This document shows, piece after piece, positions 52,701 through 61,830 of a stretch of DNA of 64,000 bases. This stretch comes from Apus apus. Taxonomy: Eukaryota > Chordata > Aves > Apodiformes > Apodidae. The notes below the pieces were generated by a model that was not told where the DNA came from, made no database searches, and saw only the letters and a program-made list of their open reading frames with translations. Numbering within the stretch: the first letter of the stretch is position 1; each line of letters opens with the position of its first letter. The stretch spans positions 178,688,274 to 178,752,273 of the forward strand of contig NC_067282.1 in NCBI RefSeq assembly GCF_020740795.1. Direction: 5' to 3'. The position numbers and the translations under genes were made by a program.

Positions 52701-52988
52701 AATGTCATTATTGTGTCCTGTATTTGGAATATCCCACATATCGAACTCTTTAACAGACACAAGATCAAACCCAAATGCATCAGCAAATGAAACTTTTCTT
52801 CTGGTGGTGGTTGGGGTATCTGCCTCATCTTCCTCTGAAGAAACAGAACGCCGCCGTCGGGGAAGCGGAGAGAAACGATGTTTAATGGTAGGTTTAAAAT
52901 CTTCGTCCTCTGAAGAGAAATCATTTACAGGGGGGACTTGTAACAAGTTCGCACTGCTACCCTGACTAGGTCCTTGAAAAGACTCCAT
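26217..52988 (-). CDS. PPP1R3A: PPP1R3A, protein phosphatase 1 regulatory subunit 3A (muscle glycogen-targeting subunit), four coding exons
   Basis: This gene encodes the striated-muscle subunit that tethers the PP1 catalytic subunit to glycogen and to the sarcoplasmic reticulum, promoting dephosphorylation of glycogen synthase and phosphorylase kinase. The spliced CDS is complement(join(26217..28748, 30987..31123, 31231..31289, 52195..52988)): 3522 nt, 1173 residues plus stop, against about 1120 in human. All three introns are GT-AG and their phases agree. Domains in order: acidic and basic N-terminus with a likely PKA site at S48 (RRRRS); PP1-binding KVSF at 65-68, with S67 inside it; CBM21 glycogen-binding domain about 125-233; a long low-conservation region; a conserved block about 740-847; hydrophobic anchor about 1126-1160; basic tail. 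The order and many residues match mammalian PPP1R3A. The CDS is intact, with no frameshift or premature stop. The start is the first ATG in frame (52988); the open frame continues upstream but without an ATG. Confidence 0.96.
29741..29771. promoter_or_regulatory. inverted pair of octamer motifs
   Basis: ATTTGCAT (29741-29748) and ATGCAAAT (29764-29771) are perfect POU-octamer sites in opposite orientation, 15 bp apart, with an AATAATTA homeobox core between them. They lie in intron 3 of PPP1R3A. Confidence 0.35.
30083..30114. repeat. A-rich tract ending in GAGAGAGA
   Basis: A runs broken by single G bases, within PPP1R3A intron 3. Confidence 0.75.
30987..31123 (-). CDS. PPP1R3A: PPP1R3A coding exon 3
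   Basis: This exon has 137 bases: two bases complete an aspartate codon and 45 codons follow (residues 286-330). The peptide begins INIPEITYSQAEDKD and ends DEKELELL. It is acidic and asparagine-rich, with no domain. The acceptor TTGTTACTCTTCAG ends at 31124 and the strong donor GTAAGT begins at 30986. It is separated from exon 2 by an intron of only 107 bp. The KELEL ending joins LNQH of exon 4 in phase 0, matching the mammalian sequence at this junction. Confidence 0.94.
31231..31289 (-). CDS. PPP1R3A: PPP1R3A coding exon 2 (59-bp micro-exon)
   Basis: This small exon was found by looking for the peptide that should link the CBM21 exon to the next one. Acceptor TTCTCTTTAACAG ends at 31290 and donor GTACAA begins at 31230. 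One base completes the serine from exon 1, 19 codons follow (KEEILATCDNDMWNNSGTS), and a final G starts the next aspartate codon. SKEE followed by an asparagine-rich stretch and GTS aligns with the same position in the mammalian protein. The donor lacks the consensus +5 G (GTACAA), so it may be weak, but the phase fit on both sides supports it. Confidence 0.9.
33905..33909. repeat. target site duplication, left copy
   Basis: GGAAC immediately precedes the LTR start and is repeated immediately after its end. Confidence 0.8.
33910..34609 (+). mobile_element. solo LTR of an endogenous retrovirus (ERVL-like), 700 bp
   Basis: The element begins TGTCCTGG and ends TGGTGACA, so it has a TG...CA structure with a 4-bp inverted end (TGTC/GACA). 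It is flanked by a perfect 5-bp duplication, GGAAC, at 33905-33909 and 34610-34614. A poly(A)-type ATTAAA at 34482-34487 and a CT-rich stretch at 34519-34546 fit plus-strand orientation, antisense to PPP1R3A. There is no internal retroviral sequence, so this is a recombined solo LTR. A 5-bp duplication and the TGTCCTGGTTT start favour the class III (ERVL) families common in birds. Confidence 0.85.
34610..34614. repeat. target site duplication, right copy
   Basis: GGAAC immediately follows the terminal CA of the LTR, identical to 33905-33909. Confidence 0.8.
35838..35921. repeat. 42-bp tandem duplication
   Basis: Two copies, 35838-35879 and 35880-35921, of a unit containing TTGCTTTGACTTCAGAAA follow each other directly, with about two differences. 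The high identity points to a fairly recent duplication in intron 1. Confidence 0.9.
36080..37250 (+). mobile_element. ancient CR1-like LINE remnant, plus strand
   Basis: Short peptide fragments in shifting frames follow the CR1 ORF2 order: DNLQPKMLRDPVEE (about 36187), a GNYSPK segment matching the GNYRP box (about 36358), YLDF.KAF-like LDFIKAF (about 36540), DITNTEEDRKKW (about 36808), and RTPLEHLNTMFKKD followed by LEQVQRG (about 37133-37203). Nearly every motif is mutated and stops are frequent, so the copy is much older than the downstream CR1s. Its edges are approximate. A GC-rich, CpG-rich patch at 36645-36720 does not fit the element. Confidence 0.65.
40330..40930. promoter_or_regulatory. 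candidate conserved noncoding element
   Basis: This repeat-free stretch in PPP1R3A intron 1 is dense in homeobox-type cores (TTAATTAG, ACAATTAC, ATAATTATTATT, AACAATTAG) and other complex sequence without low-complexity decay. That texture is typical of vertebrate developmental enhancers. No alignment was possible, so this is a guess from composition. Confidence 0.25.
40941..40974. repeat. T/ATT low-complexity run
   Basis: A T tract, then four ATT units, then another T tract. Confidence 0.75.
50117..50210. repeat. imperfect AC/AT-rich microsatellite
   Basis: This alternating purine-pyrimidine sequence is built of TATATA, ACACAC, CATACGTACAC and similar blocks, about 95 bp long and interrupted. 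Confidence 0.8.
51785..51801. repeat. poly-T run
   Basis: Seventeen consecutive T bases near the 5' side of PPP1R3A intron 1. Confidence 0.8.
52195..52988 (-). CDS. PPP1R3A: PPP1R3A coding exon 1 (PP1-binding motif and CBM21 domain)
   Basis: This exon gives 264 codons plus two bases, residues 1-264. It starts MESFQGPSQ; the +4 G suits initiation but -3 is C. It contains RRRRSVSSEEDE (PKA-type site at S48 followed by an acidic run), the PP1-docking motif KVSF (65-68) followed by ADAFGFDLVSVKEFD, a signature shared by the R3A-R3G family, and the CBM21 glycogen-binding domain, including VLNVSFEKRVYVRM and the glycogen-contact stretch WANNNDENY (221-229). PPYQKDGAKVEFCIRYETSVG is nearly identical to the mammalian protein. 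The exon closes at CAAAGCAG with donor GTGAGG at 52194-52189. The last codon is split after two bases and completed as serine by exon 2. Confidence 0.96.
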
Positions 52989-53032
52989 TGGGCTCTCTGA
53001 TATCAACTGAAAGAGAACTGTACAACTAGTAG

Positions 53033-53038
53033 CAGCTG
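53033..53038. promoter_or_regulatory. CAGCTG E-box just upstream of the PPP1R3A start codon
   Basis: CAGCTG, the E-box type bound by MyoD-family factors, lies 45 bp upstream of the PPP1R3A ATG. A muscle gene would be expected to use such sites, but a six-base motif occurs often by chance. I found no convincing TATA box for this gene; an AT-rich TTTAAA lies near 53057-53062. Confidence 0.25.
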
Positions 53039-56000
53039 ATATTTGAGACACTGTGATTTAAAACAAGGATTAATGTTACAGTTGACATTGCAAAAATGAG
53101 TCAGGCATATTAATAGATGCTATGGTGTGTGAGCTATGTTGGCCTCTCCCCCATCTGACAGTATTAGATGCTATAATTTCAATGATACATTTCAAATATT
53201 GCATTCCCTGTTTTTATGTGGCTCTACATCCTAAGAAGAAAAATAGTATGCAAAAAACTAACTTCTTTGCATTGTGGAACTGCACAATTGGAGCTATTTT
53301 AAGATGATAATTTTGTATTGCACCAGAAATTCGTTCTATTGCACAGATGAGGAGCTACTTATCGCTCACTAGGATGTATACTCATCAGGTAAATAGTTTC
53401 TATATGTGAACTATTCCTGCATATATTTTCAATTACTTTTTTTACAATGTTTTCAGATACAAAATCGGTATGTCACATTCTACTCTGGCTTTATACCATG
53501 CCCACTCAGTGGACCAGATTCTAAGAATGTACCATTTTTTTTAGCTAAGGATTAGCCATCGCAACCTAAATGAACCAGGAATACTATAAAACATTGAAGT
53601 GAGCACACTGGAGATAAACATCTAACACACCATTGTAAATATGTCTGGATTCACCCCTAATTAGGTTATGAAATTATCTAGTGCTAGACTGCATTTAGCA
53701 TCATCCAACCAAATGCAGAGAAAAGCAACTTGCAGAATTGGCTTGTGCAGTCAACCCTGAAGCTCAAGCCTTGTGCCATACAGCTATAAAGAGGAGAAAG
53801 AAATGCTGTTTAAAGGGTTTTCAACCTTTGTGCAGGACATCTTCCCATGCTATGAAATGAATCCATGGCTTCTTAATCTACTTAAGCAGTTAGCATTTGG
53901 CTTTTACTTATACTTATATGGCTTTCCATGCATGGAAAGACACAGTCTTTATGAGAAAAAGATCATGAACAAAACATGTCAGCTTTTTCCTTTTTACTGC
54001 TTAACTTCTCCTTTTTTTCCCCGTTTTTGTCTCAACTCTAACGGTGCAGTACAAGCCAATAAATATAATGGGACTTGTTTGAAATTAGCCACATCAGAGA
54101 CTGATATCAGTACCATCATCACAGATCTCAGTACAGACTAGAAAACTAACTCTTCAGTCACGTTTCCATTTTGAATCCTTCCCCCTCTTGTTACTGTGTC
54201 ACTGGTAACTTTAAAGCTTACCTGGGTATATCTGTTACCAGACAATGAAGTAAATCTCATTTTACCATGAATCTCCTTTTCTGATGAGGCATCGTCTCAC
54301 ACCATGAGAGCATCTCCAGCTCTTACCAATGCTTCTCATCTTAACCTCTCAATAGCCATCCCACCTGCTATTGTAAAAACATTCATACTCCCCTAGTATT
54401 ATCATACCTGTTGACAGCAGCCTATATAGAGATATTTATAAAACAGCTTTCTACCGTAAACTATATAATCCCTACTACAGCCTATAAATTTCTGGAATAT
54501 TAGCGATTTGGAACCAGTACAGTACAATGTTGTATTTTTCAACAAGTGTCAACAGTAAGAGCCTTCAAGACTTCTTGTTCAAATATAGATGGTAGTGCTA
54601 TCTTACCATGTATTCAAGAGTGTCTAAGAAACAAGTGACCTCTCCAGAGTGCCAAACAGAGAAGAGTCCAGATTTATTCAGTGAGATCCCAGAAGCATCA
54701 CTTCTGCCTACTCCCACTTACTGCTCTGCACAAAGTTGCAGAGCTGATATGCCACCTAGATGCTTTGGTTTTGTACAGTGTGAATTAGGCACAGCTTGGG
54801 AAATGAGGCTTCTTGCTCTAATGGCAACTGAATTTCTTCTGTCAACGTAGTCTAAGAAAATACTACTGCAGTAATAATGCAAATCAGGAGAATTCAGCTT
54901 TGACGCTGTTACTCTAGTGGTTACACCTATTTCTGTGAAAAGCCATTTCTCCTTTTTCATTCTGTATGTTTCTTTACAAAAAGCTGCACAGATAAATGTA
55001 AATGGAAGGTAACTTCCCTGGTGGAGTCTGGTGGGTCACAGAGATAAGAGGTGCAGGAAGGAGGTGGGATGCCCACCAACTGCCCTAGGGGGAAGGAAAG
55101 GTGTACCTCAGACCAAAGCATGCTTTGAGAATTCCTTCATTTATAGTTGAAAATGGAAGGAAAAAAGCAGAAAAAAACATTGCTGGTAGACTGTACAAAA
55201 ATTGGTTAAATTCCAACTAAAGAGAGTTTGATCTGCTGAATATTTTTTGTGGATTTTTTGTTTTCTTGATGCTAGCAGAAACCAAACAGTCATTTGTTCT
55301 GGTCTAGTACAGCCCTAGTTCAGTCAAGGAGACTCTTTCCATTGGCTTCAGCAGGTACTAGATTAGACATTCTACCCAAGCTATAAATCACTACATGCCG
55401 TGGTAAGGGCTGCTGGACGTTTTGAAACCAAAGATGTATTCCAATATTTATTTCTTAAACCAAGGAATATCAGTTACTTTAATTGACTCACATTATTCTG
55501 CGTGCCTGTAACTAACTTGCCATTCATTGAGTTCAAATTCTTTACTTCTGTCCTGGATGTAAAGAAACATGAAAGCTGGGAGTGACAGTCTTCAGACTTG
55601 TGTCATTATATAGTGAGAGAAGCAACATATACATAGTAAGGTGTGTTAAAATAAGAAACAAAAAATGCTCTACAAGCAGTAAACAATATAAAAGAGGCAA
55701 AAGATTCAGCTTTCACACAAGAAAGACGTATCTGTGGTACAAGGGTGGAGGTCAACAAACATAGCTGAAAACAAAGGAAGGCCACACTCTTGTGGAAAGC
55801 CATTTCCTGTCCACAAGCTTCATCTTCTGCAGTACAGAGGAGTAGAGTTTTATGTCTGTTCTCCACCTGATCTATGACTTGCCTGGACAGTTTGTACTGG
55901 GTTAAATTTTCATGACAATGCAAATATTTTATCAAAAGTGTATATAGAATCACCCTAAAGCAAGCATAGATACTCATATAAGAATGTAATTAACATTGTG

Positions 56001-59000
56001 AAAAAACTCTAATGAAAAATAATATTTTTTTTTTCTGTATCTTGTAAAACAGTGGCCAAAATATCTAAATGAGACAACAGAGTAACCTTTCCATTCAGAG
56101 TGTAACACCAGCAGGTAATCTTAAAATATTTTAATGGGACATCTTCTCTAATCGGTTGTTTTCTAAAGCCAAATGGCTTCCAGGTGTTCTTAAACACTTT
56201 TTAAGTAATAGTGGAGACAGCAGGTGGAATTGCAGTTAACTGTGTAAAAAACAAGACAGTTTGATATGGGATAGCTTCTTTATTGAACAGCATGGTGAAC
56301 ATGACAGTGAAGAACCTCAGAGAGCTCACTTGGGACATAAGTAGACACAGAGCAGAACAACAAAAGCAATAGCCAAATAGATATTTAATTGAAAAATATT
56401 TGCACCAGCCTATGTTTTTTGGCATATCTATTATTAGCACTGTTCAGCTGATCTTTCTTGGCCTTAACTAGAAGGAGAAAGAATATACCTTTTGTGTCAA
56501 CTGAAAAACATTTATGTATTAAACATGGACTAAAGATGAGCAGTATAAAATCTGGTTCCACAAAGTATCTTAACAGTGAGTTCTCTAGTGTCCTAGCAAA
56601 GAGCACTTCTTCAGCTGAGTATGAGATGTATTACTTACTTCACTGCAATTAAATACGTCTATTAGGATGAGACATAAAAACATTTTCTCCTTGCACAGGG
56701 CACTATTCTAGCTGACTGCTGAATGGTCAAAAGTGCTGAACAAGAAGAAGAAGAAAGATTTTAAAGGTTGTATACTTAAGGAAAAAATATTGCTGGCATA
56801 CTGTGAGAGGTATTTTGGAACAGCAGTTCATTTTTTAAGAATGTAGAGCTGAAGAAGAAAGCACGGCATTTCATTTAAGCAAGATTTTCTCTCTGAATTA
56901 TACATGACTTAAGTTAAATATCAATAATAAAAGCTGAGTGAGGACAAAGGCTGTGCTCAGTTGTTTTCTGCTCTTAGTTGTAGATTATATGCCCTGTCAG
57001 AATCTTTTAATGAAGCTTTATCTTACTACTGCAACTGTGTGATCCAGGTAGAAACCACGTCACTTTTTAAAATTTGTGAGTCTTCCACACTGCCAAGCAG
57101 AAAAAATTGAAGTTTTTGTAAATGTATATAAAAAGAAACATAAGAATTATTGTAAGACAATAGCCCACATTTATATAGTCACAGCTAAGCAATTGGCAAA
57201 ACTCTATTTAACCTAAATTGATGACAGAGAGGCAAATACTGACAGAAGATAAGATAGTCATTGCACAGTGAAAATTCATAACAGATTCCATGACTGCAAT
57301 AGAATTTCCAAATACTCTGGTTTCCCCATTCATCTTTTCACAAACATTTCATTTATTGACAAATTAAAAAGATAAAATACTTAACTAGCCCAGCTGATAA
57401 AGTTAACCCCTTCTTTGTTATCATATTTTGTGGGAAATCTTAGATTTCTAACCATCCAATGTTTTAGCAGCACTGTAGTGAATGCAGTAACAAAAATGCT
57501 GCTTTAATAAGGATATTTGAAGAAGAATCTGCTTCCCTGGGTTGGAAAAAGTCTGTGTAGTAAGAACAGACTGTATGCTTTTTCTGCCTCTGATTCTCCT
57601 TTTCAGATAGAACTGGACACTGAGCCAATGAAGGTGGTTGTCTCTCTGATGTGAAAGCTTTTGCAGACATTTTGGGCGACAACTCCCACAAAGCATAAGG
57701 ATAAAACAGGGAATTTTCCTTGCATTTTTGAGAAAGAACCTTGATTTGGGGAGAGAGATTTTCTCCCCTTTCACTTTTAATGATAGAACTCAGAGGAAAA
57801 CAAAAGTTAATTCCAGAAATAATATGGAGAAAGGAGGAGCAAGCAAGATGCCTAGAAGTATGGGATTAATTTTTTTCCTTGCAGGTATATCCAGAAAGAA
57901 AAAAAAAATATCTTTATCACAGAGATGAGGGCTTTCAGCCCTTCCAAATGTATCACTTTTTGCTCTGCCTTTTAACTTTCATTCCCTGTAGACTCTTCCT
58001 TTACTTACTTGAAAGGATTGTTCATGTGTTCAAGTATGGAGCCCTTTTCTACACATTTTTAGTTCTTGCCTAGGATCTGAGTTCAAGTTTTATGCTTTTG
58101 ACTTTTCAGCATTTACTACATTCAAATTTCTGAACTCGTCAGCCTGGCTCCTTTTAATAACCTCAGTTTCTTCAGTTTCTGAAGATCTGCTCTTAAAATT
58201 TAAAATCTTAATAAGATAGTTTTGCTTATTTTTTATTTAACCTGGATATTAGTAGGCACACAAAGTCTAGTCTCTATGCATAGTCTTTCTTTAAAATCCC
58301 CACCATTTACCAAGTCACTACTAAAACAGCAGAACGTGTAGCTGATCTTGTGTTTCTCTGTCGCAATATGGAGGAAGGAATACATCGACCCTGTCACAGT
58401 GGGCACCATTTGTTCTTCAGTCTGCAGCTGCAGTGTTCCATAAAACCACAAATCTCAGTAGAAATAACCTCATAATCTCCAGCAAATCCAGTATTTTGAA
58501 CTGAAATCAAACTTTTGATGGTATTATTGTAGGAACCCCTTTAGGCATGACCTGCTTACAGTTGCAACAACAGAAATGGGATGATTTGTAATGAATAGAC
58601 TGAAGTGCCAGATCACACATTTCAGAGCTAATCTCAATAATTTCTGCTATGATTTGGCAACTGTTCAGCTGCAAATAAGAAAGGACGAGAACAAACTGGG
58701 TAAATTAGTCATCAGAAGCTTATGAAAAGTTACCAGTAATGAAAAGATGACAGCAAGTTTGGGATGTGCCAGGCAGAGAATTTCTGGTAGGAATTAAGCA
58801 AATCAAATGAGTGCCTTCAAAATAAATCATTACTGAGATTTCAGGTCCAGGAAAATCAATTGGTAGCTCATCATGTCACCACTAGGACTTTCAAACAGAC
58901 AAGGCTATTAAAATACCAAGTACATCCCATTCACAATGGTTAGTGGAAAAGTCCTCTATTAAATCTTGCAAACAAGCAGGTGGAAATCCTGCCCTGACAC

Positions 59001-60084
59001 AGAAATACTGGATAACCAGTGTGACCTATAGCATGACATTATGAGTCTTGTTTCCTGATCTAAAACCATTGTGGCTACCAGCTGAAACATAGGCTGGTGG
59101 ATTTGAAAGCCTGAGAATAGGCTTGCAAGTGGCCTATTAAGGTGACCAGCAAGAATGTGAACTTCAAGCTCAAAAGGGAAGGAGATCTGTTTAGTACCGT
59201 AGTCTCTCTCTCTCCACCAGAATTAGCATCTGAAGGAGGCAACCAAAGGTTATTTTCAGAACCCATCAGAGGCTGAACAATAACATTAATTTCAGCATCA
59301 TAAGCTTTAATATTTGAGGCTGTTGTTGATGCCTTGAAACACGGATCTCATTTGGGAATACTTACTTTGAACATCAAAAGAGACCTAAAATAAGGCAATA
59401 CATTTTCTTTCAAAGCTTCTACATTTTTGTTTTGTTTTGCTTTAGAACATATTTGAACGTATTTCATTACCTTCCTCCTTGACTCACATGAGACGAGTAT
59501 CTTGTCCTTAACAGCATCAGACCTCAGGAGGCTGAGGGCAATGCTCTGAGGGTCGCAGAGCATGATTCTCTGAGGGGTATTTGCTCCCCCAAGTAGTTCC
59601 CTGGGTCAGCAGGACTGGTCACATGCATACTCAGCATGACAACAGGTTGCACAATTGGGATCAGAGAGCTAATAAGAAAAATGAGGAGTGAACAGGGCGG
59701 AGCGGCTGCACTTTAATTCCATTTCACTGAGAATAGGAACCCTGCAGCTACAAAATTTGATAGCAAGTTTCATTTCACACAGTACTTTCCTTTAGTGCTT
59801 AAAACAAATGTTTATTGTACTAAATACAACATGTTTGACTAAGTGCAGAACACAGGAACCAACATGTTGGTTTCAATTTGTTCTGCATATCACTGGAGGG
59901 TCTAATCCTTTCACAACTCTATCAAGCCACCATCAATTTTTCATTAATCATTATGTTTCAATGGGGAACACTGAAGGGTGTTTTCTCAGATTATAATGAA
60001 GTGAGAGGCTAACGTCATGGTCTGTTTATCTTCATACTTAACATAGTATAATTATTTTGTATTTCTTTTTCATTCACCTAGGAC
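53039..60084. other. divergent intergenic region between PPP1R3A and FOXQ2
   Basis: About 7 kb shared upstream region of the two genes. It is AT-rich with no transposable element that I recognise, unlike the downstream flank of PPP1R3A. It should hold the promoters of both genes. No coding sequence is supported. Confidence 0.55.
59903..59908 (+). promoter_or_regulatory. TAATCC, candidate CRX/OTX-type site upstream of FOXQ2
   Basis: TAATCC is the core bound by the photoreceptor homeoproteins CRX and OTX2. It lies about 250 bp upstream of the TATA box. Several TTAATCA-like homeobox cores follow at 59944-59951. A six-base core alone is weak evidence. Confidence 0.2.
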
Positions 60085-60092
60085 TCACACCT
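60085..60092 (-). promoter_or_regulatory. perfect T-box half-site upstream of FOXQ2
   Basis: TCACACCT on the plus strand is AGGTGTGA on the minus strand, the canonical T-box half-site, 60 bp upstream of the TATA box. TBX2-type factors act in the same cone-subtype network as FOXQ2 in fish, so a regulatory role is plausible but unproven. Confidence 0.35.
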
Positions 60093-60151
60093 TGACTTTT
60101 GTAAACATGGGCAGTTCAGTTTTCACTGTTAAGGATGTTGACTTAACAGAG

Positions 60152-60158
60152 TATAAAA
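60152..60158 (+). promoter_or_regulatory. TATA box of the FOXQ2-like gene
   Basis: TATAAAATA, a near-consensus TATA box, lies 150 bp upstream of the ATG. Transcription would start around 60180-60190, giving a 5' UTR of about 115 bases. A possible 3' splice site (CTACTTGCAG ending at 60253) could instead mark a 5' UTR intron; the TATA reading is simpler. Confidence 0.55.
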
Positions 60159-60301
60159 TAGGAATCTGAGTACGTGAGAGCAGCACATTTAAAGTCCAAT
60201 TTTCTTCTACTGGTTACATTCAGTGAACCAATTATTCAGCTGACTACTTGCAGTAAAATACCAGGAAGCTTAAAATAAATGCTGGACTTCGTGCTGCTAT
60301 A

Positions 60302-61150
60302 ATGAGTGAAGACTTCTCTGAAAACAGTGAAAGAAGTCCAGGCATCCACACAGTAGGAGAAGAAGAAGGAAAACTGGTTCACAGGATTCCACCCCGGATT
60401 CTCAGCTCTCACACAGATGCAAAAAATGGTCTTTCTGTGAGCGTGGATGAAGAAAGATTTCTGGAAAAACCATCCCTGTCTTACATAGCCTTAATTGCAA
60501 AGGCAATTCTTTCTTCCCCTACAAATAAACTGAATTTAGCTGCTATCTACAAATACATTGAAGATAATTTTCCTTTCTACAGGAACAAAGGTCGAGGCTG
60601 GAGAAACAGTGTAAGGCACAACCTTTCACTAAATGATTGTTTCATCAAGGTGGGAAGATGTGAGGATGGCAAAGGAAATTACTGGAGTATCCACCCATCA
60701 AATTTAAATGACTTTGTTCATGGGGACTTCAGGCAACATCGAAGGTCAAGAAAGAGAGGGCGTCAAAAGGAGCTAGAGCATTGCCTTGCTGAGAATTGTT
60801 TCATGCAGTGGGAACATTATCCTCCCTACCCAGCACCAAATTTGCTTTACCAAACACATTATTTTATGGATCCTATGTGGAAAATGTTGTATGCTGACCG
60901 ACCGCAGTTTGTGCACGAATACCAAAAATGGAATGTAAACAGTGATTTAATCATGGGGAAGTTTTCACCTCTGCTACAGACCGATAAACCACAGAACATT
61001 TCTGTGGACTGGCTTTATGGATCTCCTGCTACTGCAGTTATGCAGCAGAATATTTTCCTAAATATTCAACAGGCTTTCCCTAATTCCCTTTTCTTGTCTG
61101 CTCAAAAGCAGCAGCAATGGGAAGCATTCAGACACATCTGTAAGTACTAG
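60302..61150 (+). CDS. FOXQ2: forkhead transcription factor, FOXQ2-like
   Basis: This is a single uninterrupted frame of 282 residues. The forkhead DNA-binding domain is about 55-148: it opens [15 protein letters not shown], contains the recognition helix [13 protein letters not shown] (100-112) with N102, R105 and H106 intact, and ends [33 protein letters not shown]. The IHPSN..DF..GDFR wing separates FOXQ2 from FOXI, FOXE and FOXD, which read LDP.....F..G.F at this place. Departures from the usual KPPYSY opening (S58, L59) and K67 are odd. ISVDWLY at 233-239 resembles an EH1 Groucho-binding motif. An in-frame TAA at 60254 lies upstream of the first ATG, so the start is well fixed. The gene diverges from PPP1R3A. 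In zebrafish FOXQ2 sets blue-cone identity; a cone role here is inference. Confidence 0.87.
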   Translation: MSEDFSENSERSPGIHTVGEEEGKLVHRIPPRILSSHTDAKNGLSVSVDEERFLEKPSLSYIALIAKAILSSPTNKLNLAAIYKYIEDNFPFYRNKGRGWRNSVRHNLSLNDCFIKVGRCEDGKGNYWSIHPSNLNDFVHGDFRQHRRSRKRGRQKELEHCLAENCFMQWEHYPPYPAPNLLYQTHYFMDPMWKMLYADRPQFVHEYQKWNVNSDLIMGKFSPLLQTDKPQNISVDWLYGSPATAVMQQNIFLNIQQAFPNSLFLSAQKQQQWEAFRHICKY

Positions 61151-61830
61151 AAAGTACTTCAAGTGCCGTAACTTCACAGGCACCTCTGTTTTGGACTCTG
61201 TCAAGATACAATATATTGATATATATTGCTCAGTTTTGAACATTTGTATATGTTTAAAGACAACAAAATAGATTATTTACTTATGTAAGCCAGATTGCCA
61301 ATTATTATAACCTAAGTCTATTAGCTTTGAAATTATAATAATGAATACTGTTTTTAATAGTTATTAGCCAATGGCATAGATTATTTAGTATAAGAGTAAG
61401 CCCATTAGCACTGATTAACCAATAAAATGATTTTTAAATTATCTTGTATTAATCATATTACTGTATACCACCGCCCTACTAGATTCAAATTAATGCACTT
61501 GTATGTATATTTATAACTATATATTCAAACATGAACACTCATATATTTACTTTTATATTCTGTTGAGTAGGAAGCATTAACACATTTTTGCCTTGTCTGT
61601 TGCAAATGTCTTCGAAATGCTATTTATCACCCCCTACACTGCTGGAAATACTGAATTATTTTTCTAATAATTTAATTGTATATGTTGGTAAAGATTCACT
61701 TGGTACTACTACTTCCAGTGCATTGTGTTGATCCAAAAATCACTGTACATTCATGTGTCTTTAGCAGTTAAGTGGATACTTTTTTCTATTTGAATAAATG
61801 TTCAGATGAATAAATATTTCAAGTGAATTA
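61151..61830 (+). other. probable 3' UTR of the FOXQ2-like gene
   Basis: This is AT-rich sequence after the TAG stop with no other frame or repeat. It ends at the tandem poly(A) signals near 61800. An earlier AATAAA at 61421-61426 could give a shorter form. Confidence 0.45.
61793..61814 (+). terminator. tandem poly(A) signals downstream of FOXQ2
   Basis: AATAAA occurs at 61793-61798 and again at 61809-61814, 16 bp apart. They would give a 3' UTR of about 0.68 kb. Confidence 0.45.

Noticed and set aside
52191-53051. Longer PPP1R3A first exon starting at 53051
   Set aside because: The upstream start would be GTG, not ATG, and the extra 21 residues have no match in the family. The first ATG, at 52988, aligns with the mammalian start. 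The tail past 52195 is intron, read through a GTGAGG donor.
60302-61150. FOXI, FOXE or FOXD identity for the forkhead gene
   Set aside because: Those classes read LDP.....F..G.F...R after GNYW/GSYW, whereas this protein reads [15 protein letters not shown], the FOXQ2 pattern.
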